This document shows positions 1-6,875 of a stretch of 7,827 bases of DNA, in pieces. The translations under genes were made by a program, and so were the position numbers. Positions within the stretch are counted from its first letter, which is position 1. Each line of letters opens with the position of its first letter. Below the pieces are notes generated by a model. It worked only from the letters and a program-made list of their open reading frames with translations. It was not told where the DNA came from and did no database searches. This DNA comes from Prevotella sp. UBA1395 (GTDB lineage: Bacteria; Bacteroidota; Bacteroidia; Bacteroidales; Bacteroidaceae): NCBI GenBank assembly GCA_002305235.1, contig DBQL01000196.1:201-8027 (forward strand), given 5' to 3'.

Positions 1-16
1 CAAAGTGCAACGATAA

Positions 17-1162
17 ATGCAATTCAGTGAAGTCATAGGTCAACAAGATGCCGTGCGCAGACTGCTCAAGCTCGTGGAGGAGAACCGCGTGCCCCATGCC
101 CTGATGTTCACCGGGCCGGCGGGCAGCGGCAAGATGGCCTTGGCCTTGGCCTTCGCCTCATACCTCTTGGGGCAGCGACACAACGGCGAGACACTGTTGA
201 CCAACGCCGCGATGGTGCAAAACGCCGAAGCCATGCTCGCCAAATGGCAGCACCCCGACCTGCATTTCTCCTACCCCGTGATACGGCCCAAGGGCACTTC
301 GAGCGACCACAAGGTGGTGAGCGATGATTTTTCGGCAGAGTGGCGCGCGCTGTTGGCCGACGGTCCCTATTTCTCCTTGGACCAATGGATGCTCCGCATG
401 AGCGCGGAAAACCAACAAGCGGTGATCTACGAGGCCGAGAGCGACGTGCTGAACCATAAACTCAACATGAAATCAAGTCAGGGGGGCTTCAAGGTCAGCC
501 TCATCTGGCTGCCCGAGCGCATGAACATCGCCACGGCCAACAAACTGCTGAAACTCTTGGAAGAGCCGCCGCTGAAGACGGTGTTCCTCTTGGTGGCCGA
601 GAATCCGGAACAACTGCTTGAGACCATTCGCAGCAGGGTGCAACGCTTCGACGTGAGGCATATCGACACCGCAGACATCGCACGCGCGCTCGTGGAGCGC
701 AGAGGCATAGACCAAGACGATGCCGCACGCATAGCATGGGCATCGGCAGGCAGCTGGACGAAAGCCGTGGAACTGCTCAATGCCGACAGCGAGAACCGCT
801 TGTTTTTTGAACTTTTCGTGATGGTCATGCGCGCGGCCTACACCCGCGACATGCGCGATCTCAAACGATGGAGCGAGAATGTGTCGGCGTTCGGACGAGA
901 GAAGCAACGACGCATGCTGACTTATTTCCTGCAAATGGTGCGCGAGAACTTCGTGTTCAACTTCCAACAGCAGGACATCAGGTATATGACTCGTGAAGAG
1001 GAAGAGTTTGCCCGCAAGTTCGCAAGGTTTATCAACGAGCGCAATGTGGTAGACATCGCCGAGATGTTGCAACGCACCATCCGGGACATCGGGCAGAATG
1101 CCAACGCGAAGATTCAGTTCTTCAACTTGGCAACAGACATGATTATATTTTTAAGACGATAA
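17..1162 (+). CDS. holB: DNA polymerase III subunit delta' (clamp loader)
   Basis: Delta' is a structural AAA+ subunit of the clamp loader, which places the sliding clamp on primed DNA during replication. Visible in the 381 residues: an N-terminal motif typical of delta' (VIGQ, residues 6-9, then VPHALMF 25-31), a P-loop-like GPAGSGKM at 33-40, the HPDLHF segment at 79-84, a Walker B-like strand before LPERMN (165-170), LLEEPP at 180-185, and an SRC-type motif reading SRV at 206-208 with the arginine kept. The P-loop has Met where an ATP-hydrolysing subunit has Thr or Ser, which fits a subunit not expected to hydrolyse ATP. The protein contains no cysteine at all, so the usual four-Cys zinc module (expected around 50-75) is gone. 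The ATG at 17 directly follows a TAA at 14-16, which could end an upstream gene. The ricT homologue starts one base after the stop. Family assignment is firm. Confidence 0.95.
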   Translation: MQFSEVIGQQDAVRRLLKLVEENRVPHALMFTGPAGSGKMALALAFASYLLGQRHNGETLLTNAAMVQNAEAMLAKWQHPDLHFSYPVIRPKGTSSDHKVVSDDFSAEWRALLADGPYFSLDQWMLRMSAENQQAVIYEAESDVLNHKLNMKSSQGGFKVSLIWLPERMNIATANKLLKLLEEPPLKTVFLLVAENPEQLLETIRSRVQRFDVRHIDTADIARALVERRGIDQDDAARIAWASAGSWTKAVELLNADSENRLFFELFVMVMRAAYTRDMRDLKRWSENVSAFGREKQRRMLTYFLQMVRENFVFNFQQQDIRYMTREEEEFARKFARFINERNVVDIAEMLQRTIRDIGQNANAKIQFFNLATDMIIFLRR

Positions 1163-1163
1163 T

Positions 1164-2609
1164 ATGGGAAACTGTAATATGTGCACAGGCTGTGACCGAG
1201 GGCTGAGTTGTGCCGCCGTAGGGCGTCAGGACAAGCAGCTCAATACGTATGACTGGCTGGTCGACGTACCGGGAAACGCTGAATCTACCGACTTGGTGGA
1301 GGTGCAATTCAAGAATACTCGCAAGGGATACTATCATAATGTCAACAACCTTGACTTGAAAAAGGGCGACGTGGTGGCCGTCGAGGCCAACCCGGGACAC
1401 GACATCGGGGTGGTGACACTCACCGGGCGGCTGGTGAGATTGCAGCTGAAGAAGGCATGCCTGAAATCGGCCGACGAGATCAGGCGCATCTATCGCGTGG
1501 CCAAGCCGGTGGACATGGACAAGTATGCCGAGGCGAAAAGTCGTGAACATGGTACGATGATCCAGAGCCGGCAGATTGCCAAAGACCTCAATCTGCAAAT
1601 GAAAATCGGTGACGTGGAGTATCAGGGCGATGGCAACAAGGCGATATTCTACTATATTGCCGATGAGCGGGTGGACTTCAGGCAGCTGATCAAGGTGCTG
1701 GCGGAGACCTTTCACGTGCGCATTGAGATGAAACAGATCGGAGCAAGGCAGGAGGCCGGGCGCATCGGTGGTACCGGACCGTGTGGCAGGGAGCTGTGCT
1801 GCGCCACATGGATCAAGAGTTTTTCGAGCGTGTCGACCAACGCCGCGCGCATTCAAGACCTCTCGCTCAACCCGCAGAAACTGGCGGGAATGTGTGCCAA
1901 ACTGAAATGCTGTCTCAACTATGAGGTTGACCAATACATGGAAGCAGGTAAGAAAATGCCTCCCAAAGATGCCGTGCTGTACACGCAAGACAACGAATAC
2001 CACATGTTCAAGACGGATATTCTCACCGGGCAATGCACCTACTCCACCGACAAGAACATGGCGGCCAACCTCGAGACGATATGTTCTGACAGGGCAAGAG
2101 AGATCATCACGATGAACCGACAGGGCGAGAAGCCGCTGTCATTGCTCGAGGACAACAAAGCGAAGCCACAGAAAAAATCGGCCGACCTGCTCGCCGACGC
2201 TGACGTTAGCCGATTTGACAAGGCGAAAAAGAAAAAGGGAAACAACTCCAAACGCAACAAGAACCGGCAGGAGAAAGACGGCATGACGGCCAAAAACAAC
2301 AACCGGGGCAATGGCGCGGAAGTGGAGCCGGCCAACGCCGCGGCCGTGCAACAGCCGGAATCGGGACCTCGAACGGATGCAAAACCGCAGGACGGCACAC
2401 CCCGGCAACGCAGAAACGGCAACGGAAATGCGCCCGACGGCGACAGAAACAACAGGCAACGACGCAGGGACAGACAACCCAAGAACATGAGAAACAACGA
2501 CAACGGCAACCCGGATAATGCTCCTGCCGACAGGCAGAATGCGCCAAGACCGCAGTCGGAAAGACGTGAAAGCAAGGCCGCTGAGGCCGGCAACGACACA
2601 CAGGAATGA
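1164..2609 (+). CDS. ricT: PSP1-domain protein, RicT (YaaT) family, with long polar C-terminal tail
   Basis: This is a homologue of B. subtilis RicT/YaaT, which works with RicA and RicF as an iron-sulfur complex that helps RNase Y mature mRNAs. The role in Bacteroidota is not established. The PSP1 domain covers roughly residues 105-195 (IFYYIADERVDFRQLIKVLA at 161-180, then RIEMKQIGARQEAGRIGG 186-203). It is followed by the family cysteine blocks GPCGRELCC (205-213) and GMCAKLKCCLNYE (242-254), likely Fe-S ligands by analogy. A second cluster, C4, C7, C10 and C16, sits at the extreme N-terminus. From about 352 to 481 the protein is low-complexity, rich in Asn, Arg, Gln, Asp and Pro, with no aromatic residue and no Cys, so probably disordered. 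At 481 residues it is much longer than the roughly 275-residue B. subtilis protein. The start lies 1 base after the holB stop, and its stop overlaps the gldH start (ATGA), suggesting coupled translation. Confidence 0.9.
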   Translation: MGNCNMCTGCDRGLSCAAVGRQDKQLNTYDWLVDVPGNAESTDLVEVQFKNTRKGYYHNVNNLDLKKGDVVAVEANPGHDIGVVTLTGRLVRLQLKKACLKSADEIRRIYRVAKPVDMDKYAEAKSREHGTMIQSRQIAKDLNLQMKIGDVEYQGDGNKAIFYYIADERVDFRQLIKVLAETFHVRIEMKQIGARQEAGRIGGTGPCGRELCCATWIKSFSSVSTNAARIQDLSLNPQKLAGMCAKLKCCLNYEVDQYMEAGKKMPPKDAVLYTQDNEYHMFKTDILTGQCTYSTDKNMAANLETICSDRAREIITMNRQGEKPLSLLEDNKAKPQKKSADLLADADVSRFDKAKKKKGNNSKRNKNRQEKDGMTAKNNNRGNGAEVEPANAAAVQQPESGPRTDAKPQDGTPRQRRNGNGNAPDGDRNNRQRRRDRQPKNMRNNDNGNPDNAPADRQNAPRPQSERRESKAAEAGNDTQE

Positions 2610-3067
2610 GAAATTGGAGCCTGACCCTGATGACTATCATCACCCTCTGTGCCGCATGCACAGAGGGAAAGGTGTACCACCACTACAACCATACGCCTGT
2701 GGGCGGATGGGAAAAGGTGGATACGCTGGTATTTGACGTGCCCGCGATGAAGGAACAGGGATTGTATGGCACCGTGGTGGGACTGCGGATCACCAACGGT
2801 TATCCTTTCATGGGGCTATCTCTCATCGTGGAACAGACCGTCTATCCGTCGCAACGGCGACGCATAGACACCCTCAACTGTAAGCTCATCGACAAGGATG
2901 GCACACCCAAAGGACAGGGTGTGAGCTATTATCAATACCGGTTTCAGCTGTCGCAGATGTCACTTGCCCAACACGACTCACTGCATATCACCATCCGTCA
3001 CGACATGAAACGTGAGATTCTGCCGGGTATTGCCGACATCGGCATTGCCGTGAACAAGCTCCGTTGA
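2606..3067 (+). CDS. gldH: GldH-family gliding-motility-type lipoprotein
   Basis: This 153-residue protein matches the GldH lipoprotein family, first known from gliding Flavobacterium and also found in non-gliding Bacteroidota, where its job is unclear. It begins with a short hydrophobic signal peptide (residues 4-17) ending in LCAAC, so Cys18 is the probable lipidated residue; the residue at -3 is Cys rather than the commoner Leu. Family-like features follow: HHYNHTP then GGW (33-35), a DTLVFDVP strand (39-46), and a LRITNGYPFMGLSL stretch (60-73) corresponding to the RN-x-YP-type motif of GldH. The remainder looks like a beta-rich domain. The ATG overlaps the ricT stop as ATGA, so it should be translated in coupling with ricT. 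Its stop lies 5 bases from the converging rodA stop. No other gliding gene is visible here, so motility should not be inferred from this gene alone. Confidence 0.88.
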   Translation: MRNWSLTLMTIITLCAACTEGKVYHHYNHTPVGGWEKVDTLVFDVPAMKEQGLYGTVVGLRITNGYPFMGLSLIVEQTVYPSQRRRIDTLNCKLIDKDGTPKGQGVSYYQYRFQLSQMSLAQHDSLHITIRHDMKREILPGIADIGIAVNKLR

Positions 3068-3072
3068 ACCGC
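3068..3072. other. Five-base convergent junction between gldH and rodA
   Basis: The TGA of gldH (3065-3067) and the TAG of rodA (3073-3075 on the plus strand) face each other with only five bases between. Any terminator for either unit must lie inside the other unit's coding sequence. No hairpin followed by a T-run was seen nearby. Confidence 0.9.
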
Positions 3073-4542
3073 CTAACTCCTCACCAAGTTACGTCCTGCG
3101 TCGATGCGCATGAAGATAAACAGCAGGATGGTGAACCCCCACAGCGACGAACCGCCATAACTGAAGAACGGCAAGGGGATGCCGATGACGGGCGTGAGGC
3201 CCAACACCATGCCCACATTGATGAACATGTGGAACAGGAATATGCTTAGCACGCAGTAGCCGTAGACCCTTCCAAACTTGAAAGGCTGGCGTTCGGCCAA
3301 ATGGATGAGACGCAATATCAATGCCAAGAAGAGCAACAACACTCCCGCAGAACCCAAGAATCCTTCTTCCTCGCCAACCGTACAGAAGATGAAATCGGTA
3401 TCCTGCTCGGGCACAAACTTGAGTTTTGTCTGTGTCCCATTAAGGAAACCCTTACCCTTTAAGCCTCCCGAGCCAATGGCAATCTCACTCTGATGCACGT
3501 TGTAACCGGCACCGGCGAGGTCTTCATCAAGCCCCAACAGCACGTTGATACGCACCCTTTGGTGTGGCTCCATGACGTCATTGAGCACGTAGTCGGCACT
3601 ATAAAAGAAGATAATGGAGCCGATGGAAAACAGCGCGATGAGCAGATAGTTGTACAATCGCGTAGCCAATCCCTGAAAAACAAGATACCCGATCAGCGCG
3701 GCACAGATGAGAAGCTGCACCCAAACGATGTCGAACGGAATGACAAAATTGGAGAAAAGCAGCACCAAAATGGTTGAACCCATACAGAACAAGCCCATTC
3801 TCAACGCCTTTTCCTTATCCTCACAATAGACGTAAACCATGCCCGAGGTGAACAATTGCACCAAAAGGAGCACGACAAACTTACCCACAGAGGTCGGCGT
3901 TCCCCACAAAAGCACCTCTTCATACTTGATTCCCACGACAAAATAAACCACCATTGCCACTCCGGTGAACAAGATACTGCCCGGCATTCCCTCTCTGTAA
4001 AACATCAGAAAGAACGACAGATAGACCAAGGCGGAGCCTGTTTCCTTCTGTCCCACGATAAAGATCATGGGCAGTAAGACAACGCCCAAGGCCGCCGCAA
4101 AATGCTTCCATTTGTGGATATTGAAACCGTATGTGCTCATGAGCTTGGCCACGGCGAGCCCCGTTGCGAACTTGGCGAACTCGGCAGGCTGCAACCGCAA
4201 TGGTCCGAGAACGAGCCAAGAGCGCGAGCCTTTGATCTCGTGCGGGTTGAAAATCGTGGCGAACAGCAACAGCAATAGCAATCCGTAGATCACGTATGCG
4301 AATGTGTCGAAGTAACGGTCGTCCATCATCAGCAACACAAATCCCAAGACAAGCGAGGTGCCTATCCACACAATCTGCATGCCCGAACGGCTCGACAAAC
4401 TGAAAATATCGGTCTCGCCGTAGGTATAACTGGCCCCGCACACACTGATCCAACCGAATATCAGCAGTGCGAAATAAATGCCGATGGTCCACCAGTCCAA
4501 ACTTCTGAGAACCCCGGGTTGCTTATCTGTTCCTCGAACCAT
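3073..4542 (-). CDS. rodA: Rod-shape SEDS peptidoglycan glycosyltransferase RodA
   Basis: RodA polymerises lipid II into glycan strands at the inner membrane and works with PBP2, encoded just upstream. SEDS signatures are clear: KGSRSWLVLGPLRLQPAEFAK (104-124), the extracellular block GAGYN (344-348), SEIAIGSGGLKGKGF (352-366), GTQ (369-371), VPEQDTDFIF (377-386) and GEEEGF (390-395), and a C-terminal PVIGIPLPFFSYGGSS (451-466). Asp383 aligns with the essential Asp262 of E. coli RodA. Length is 489 residues against about 370 in E. coli. The extra length lies between GQKETGSAL (164-172) and the HQRVR motif (327-331): 162 residues here, about 47 in E. coli, with about four additional hydrophobic helices (roughly 187-204, 219-239, 249-268, 270-290). 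I count about 14 membrane segments instead of 10. The start overlaps the last 20 bases of the PBP2 gene and has GAAGGA six bases ahead of it. Confidence 0.96.
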   Translation of the reverse strand: MVRGTDKQPGVLRSLDWWTIGIYFALLIFGWISVCGASYTYGETDIFSLSSRSGMQIVWIGTSLVLGFVLLMMDDRYFDTFAYVIYGLLLLLLFATIFNPHEIKGSRSWLVLGPLRLQPAEFAKFATGLAVAKLMSTYGFNIHKWKHFAAALGVVLLPMIFIVGQKETGSALVYLSFFLMFYREGMPGSILFTGVAMVVYFVVGIKYEEVLLWGTPTSVGKFVVLLLVQLFTSGMVYVYCEDKEKALRMGLFCMGSTILVLLFSNFVIPFDIVWVQLLICAALIGYLVFQGLATRLYNYLLIALFSIGSIIFFYSADYVLNDVMEPHQRVRINVLLGLDEDLAGAGYNVHQSEIAIGSGGLKGKGFLNGTQTKLKFVPEQDTDFIFCTVGEEEGFLGSAGVLLLFLALILRLIHLAERQPFKFGRVYGYCVLSIFLFHMFINVGMVLGLTPVIGIPLPFFSYGGSSLWGFTILLFIFMRIDAGRNLVRS

Positions 4543-6373
4543 ACGCTATCCTTCGTTTCTGTAAACTCAAAGCCTCCTTCTCTCGGGCCGGAGACAACTT
4601 GCCATTGATATATTGCTCGAAGAGAACGCCGGCGATAGGCACGGCAAAATCGGCTCCAAACCCACCGTTCTCAACATATACCGCAATGGCGATCTTAGGG
4701 TTATCCATTGGCGCGAAACCCATGAACACAGAGTGGTCTTGGCCTCTGTTCTGCGCCGTTCCGGTCTTTCCGCACACCGGAAAACTCAGTCCTGCGAGAT
4801 GCTTGCAGGTTCCACCGAGCACCGACGAACGCATGCCCGCCACGATATAGTCGTACGAACGGCGCGAGGCACGGGTGTAATGGCGACGCGTAAACGCCGT
4901 ATCCAAGGGCATACCCTTCACCTCTTTGACCACGTGGGGGGTGTAATAATATCCCCGGTTGGCAATGGTCGCTCCGAGATTGGCAATCTGAAGCGGCGTG
5001 AGATTGACCTCACCCTGCCCGATAGAGATACTGATCACCGTCAAACCATTCCACGAACCCTTGTACGCCTTATCGTAATACATGGCGTTGGGAATAAGCC
5101 CTCGCTTCTCACCGGGTAAGTCTACGCCGAGCTTATAGCCGAAACCCATGCTCACCATGTAGTCTCTCCACGTATTCATCGCGTCTTGAACGTTCTTGTA
5201 TCTCTTCCGATTGCTCATCATTTGGAACAGTCCCCAGCAGAAATAACTGTTGCACGAGGTGCTGATGGCAGGGATAATGGCTACGGGAGAAGCATGACTG
5301 TGGCAGCCGACATGCAGTCCTCTGTATGAAAACCCGTGATGACAGGGATACACTGTACGACTGTTCACGATGCCCTCACTGAGAAATGTCAGTCCCTGCG
5401 AGGTTTTGAAGGTCGACCCCGGAGGGTATTGGCCCATGATTGCACGGTTGAGAAGCGGTTTCCACACGTTCTTGGACAACACCCGATGGTACTTGCTGCG
5501 CTTGCGCCCCTCAAGGTTCCGGGGGTCGTAAGTGGGCGAGGACACCATTGCCAAGACCTGTCCCGTCTGCGGGTCGAGGGCCACAATGGCCCCGATCTTA
5601 CCCTCAAGCATGCGTTCTCCGAGTGCTTGGAGGTTGATATCAATGCCCAAAGTGAGATCTCTTCCAGCCTTGGGCTTGTGGTCGAACTTCCCATTCTGGT
5701 ACTTACCCTGTATTCGTCCGTGGGCATCGCGCAAGAGAATCTGCACGCCTTTCTCTCCCCTCAGCTCCTTTTCATAACTTCGTTCCACGCCGAGCTTACC
5801 GATATAGTCGCCCGGTTGGTAGTAATCGTCTTCCTCGATATCGGCCGGTGACACCTCGGCCACATCGCCCAAGACATGCGCCGCATACGGATATTGATAC
5901 TGTCGGATGCTCCGTTTCTGGACGTAGAAGCCCGGAAAGCGAAATATTTTCTCTTGAAAGACACTGAAATCCTTATCGTCTATCTGTGTGAGAAAAAGCT
6001 GCTGGGTAAACCGCGAATAGCCCGGATTCTTGCCACGGTCCTTGATTTCGCTCATCCGCCGGATGAAATACTCCTTGGTAATACCCACCGTATTGCAGAA
6101 ATCCATCGTGTCCAAGCGCCCCTTGGTCTCATTCATCACCACCATAATATCATACGACGGTTGGTTGTAGACCAACAGTTTGCCGTTGCGATCGCGTATG
6201 ACGCCACGCGAAGGAAACTCCACTTTCTTGAGGAACGCGTTCGAGTCGGCGCTCTTCCGATAGTCATCGCTGAGCAATTGGAGCGTGAACAGTCGGATGA
6301 TATATAGCGTCACGATGACGACCGCCGCGCCCCCGATGACCAATTTACGGTTTTCAAGGTCGAAATCCTTCAT
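4523..6373 (-). CDS. mrdA: Penicillin-binding protein 2 (elongasome transpeptidase)
   Basis: This class B PBP cross-links peptidoglycan during lateral wall growth and is the partner of RodA. With the start at 6373 it has 616 residues: a short cytoplasmic N-terminus, one membrane anchor (about 11-33), a PBP dimer/pedestal region (about 53-220, beginning RGVIRDRNGK at 56-65), and a transpeptidase domain (about 258-590). The three catalytic motifs are intact: STFK (nucleophile Ser320), SCN (373-375) and KTGT (536-539). An upstream in-frame ATG at 6502 would add 43 residues encoded wholly inside mreD; those residues are not membrane- or PBP-like. The 6373 start forms an ATGA with the mreD stop and has GAGG eight bases before it, so it is preferred. 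Cys344, Cys357, His358/His360 and Cys374 could form a metal site. The last 20 bases overlap rodA. Confidence 0.96.
   Translation of the reverse strand: MKDFDLENRKLVIGGAAVVIVTLYIIRLFTLQLLSDDYRKSADSNAFLKKVEFPSRGVIRDRNGKLLVYNQPSYDIMVVMNETKGRLDTMDFCNTVGITKEYFIRRMSEIKDRGKNPGYSRFTQQLFLTQIDDKDFSVFQEKIFRFPGFYVQKRSIRQYQYPYAAHVLGDVAEVSPADIEEDDYYQPGDYIGKLGVERSYEKELRGEKGVQILLRDAHGRIQGKYQNGKFDHKPKAGRDLTLGIDINLQALGERMLEGKIGAIVALDPQTGQVLAMVSSPTYDPRNLEGRKRSKYHRVLSKNVWKPLLNRAIMGQYPPGSTFKTSQGLTFLSEGIVNSRTVYPCHHGFSYRGLHVGCHSHASPVAIIPAISTSCNSYFCWGLFQMMSNRKRYKNVQDAMNTWRDYMVSMGFGYKLGVDLPGEKRGLIPNAMYYDKAYKGSWNGLTVISISIGQGEVNLTPLQIANLGATIANRGYYYTPHVVKEVKGMPLDTAFTRRHYTRASRRSYDYIVAGMRSSVLGGTCKHLAGLSFPVCGKTGTAQNRGQDHSVFMGFAPMDNPKIAIAVYVENGGFGADFAVPIAGVLFEQYINGKLSPAREKEALSLQKRRIAYGSRNR
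4549..4554 (-). promoter_or_regulatory. Shine-Dalgarno-like site for rodA
   Basis: GAAGGA on the minus strand, six bases before the rodA ATG and inside the 3' end of the PBP2 gene. It supports the rodA start at 4542 and independent or coupled re-initiation across the 20-base overlap. Confidence 0.45.
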
Positions 6374-6873
6374 TTGCTTTTCCTCATATTCTCCACTACA
6401 ACAATGAGAATCACCGAGAGCACGGTACTCCCCGCCACGCTCAGCGCCCATTGTGTCCAATTGAAAAAGGTGAAAGTCTCTATGGTGAAGAACAGCAGGC
6501 AATAGACAAGCGTCAGCAGAATGACATAGTACAGATACCTCGTCACGCCCAAAGAGTAGAACGCGGGCTGCATGTCCGCGTCGCTGTCACGCTGTATGAA
6601 CAGCTCGAAAACGTATGGCTGAAGCAGTGCCAAAGCCGTCATCGATGCCGCGGCGACACCCGGAGTGTTGGAAAACACATCCACGCTAAGCCCCATGAGG
6701 AAACTCCACAGCAGGATTCCCCACTTGGGATAGCCGCGATGGAAGCTCGTCACGAAATAGACATACAGCAGCGGGGTGGCAAAACCAAACAGGTGTATAT
6801 GGTTCAACACCAAGGCTTGGGCAAGCAACAACACCACAAACAGCAGCAGCCGATTGAGAAAATCTATGTTCAT
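6370..6873 (-). CDS. mreD: Rod shape-determining membrane protein MreD
   Basis: MreD is an inner-membrane part of the elongasome that links MreC, PBP2 and RodA to MreB filaments. The 167-residue protein is strongly hydrophobic, with about six membrane segments (roughly 7-24, 30-45, 52-68, 74-92, 111-130, 140-160). The family-like motif GLSVDVFSNTPG at 61-72 keeps the Gly, Asp and Pro-Gly positions typical of MreD. Length is normal for the family. The start is 2 bases after the mreC stop and is preceded by an unusually good Shine-Dalgarno-like AAAGGAGGG. The stop overlaps the PBP2 start as ATGA. MreD sequences diverge quickly, so the identification rests on topology, the motif and position between mreC and the PBP2 gene, which together are strong. 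Confidence 0.93.
   Translation of the reverse strand: MNIDFLNRLLLFVVLLLAQALVLNHIHLFGFATPLLYVYFVTSFHRGYPKWGILLWSFLMGLSVDVFSNTPGVAAASMTALALLQPYVFELFIQRDSDADMQPAFYSLGVTRYLYYVILLTLVYCLLFFTIETFTFFNWTQWALSVAGSTVLSVILIVVVENMRKSK
6382..6385 (-). promoter_or_regulatory. Shine-Dalgarno-like site deciding the PBP2 start
   Basis: GAGG on the minus strand, eight bases before the ATG at 6373. Together with the ATGA overlap with mreD it favours the 616-residue PBP2 over the longer reading that begins at 6502. The motif is short, so it is supporting evidence only. Confidence 0.45.
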
Positions 6874-6875
6874 TC

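Noticed and set aside
2..16. Possible last codons (K V Q R stop) of an upstream gene ending at the TAA before holB
   Set aside because: Five codons are too few to support a gene; consistent with a compact operon but not demonstrable in this window.
473..1072. 199-residue minus-strand open frame inside holB
   Set aside because: Antisense shadow of conserved delta' sequence with no motif and no start context.
1143..2033. 296-residue open frame on the minus strand opposite holB/ricT
   Set aside because: It lies antisense to strongly conserved PSP1 coding sequence, is His- and Leu-rich in the manner of antisense frames in GC-rich DNA, and shows no recognisable motif.
2039..2692. 217-residue minus-strand frame rich in Leu, Ser and Cys opposite the ricT tail
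   Set aside because: The low-complexity tail of ricT yields a hydrophobic-looking complement; the apparent membrane character is a by-product of Asn/Arg/Gln codons.
3031..3044. Inverted repeat TGCCG-ACAT-CGGCA as a terminator
   Set aside because: The stem is only 5 base pairs, there is no T-run on either strand, and it lies within gldH codons; it may be chance in a GC-rich coding sequence.
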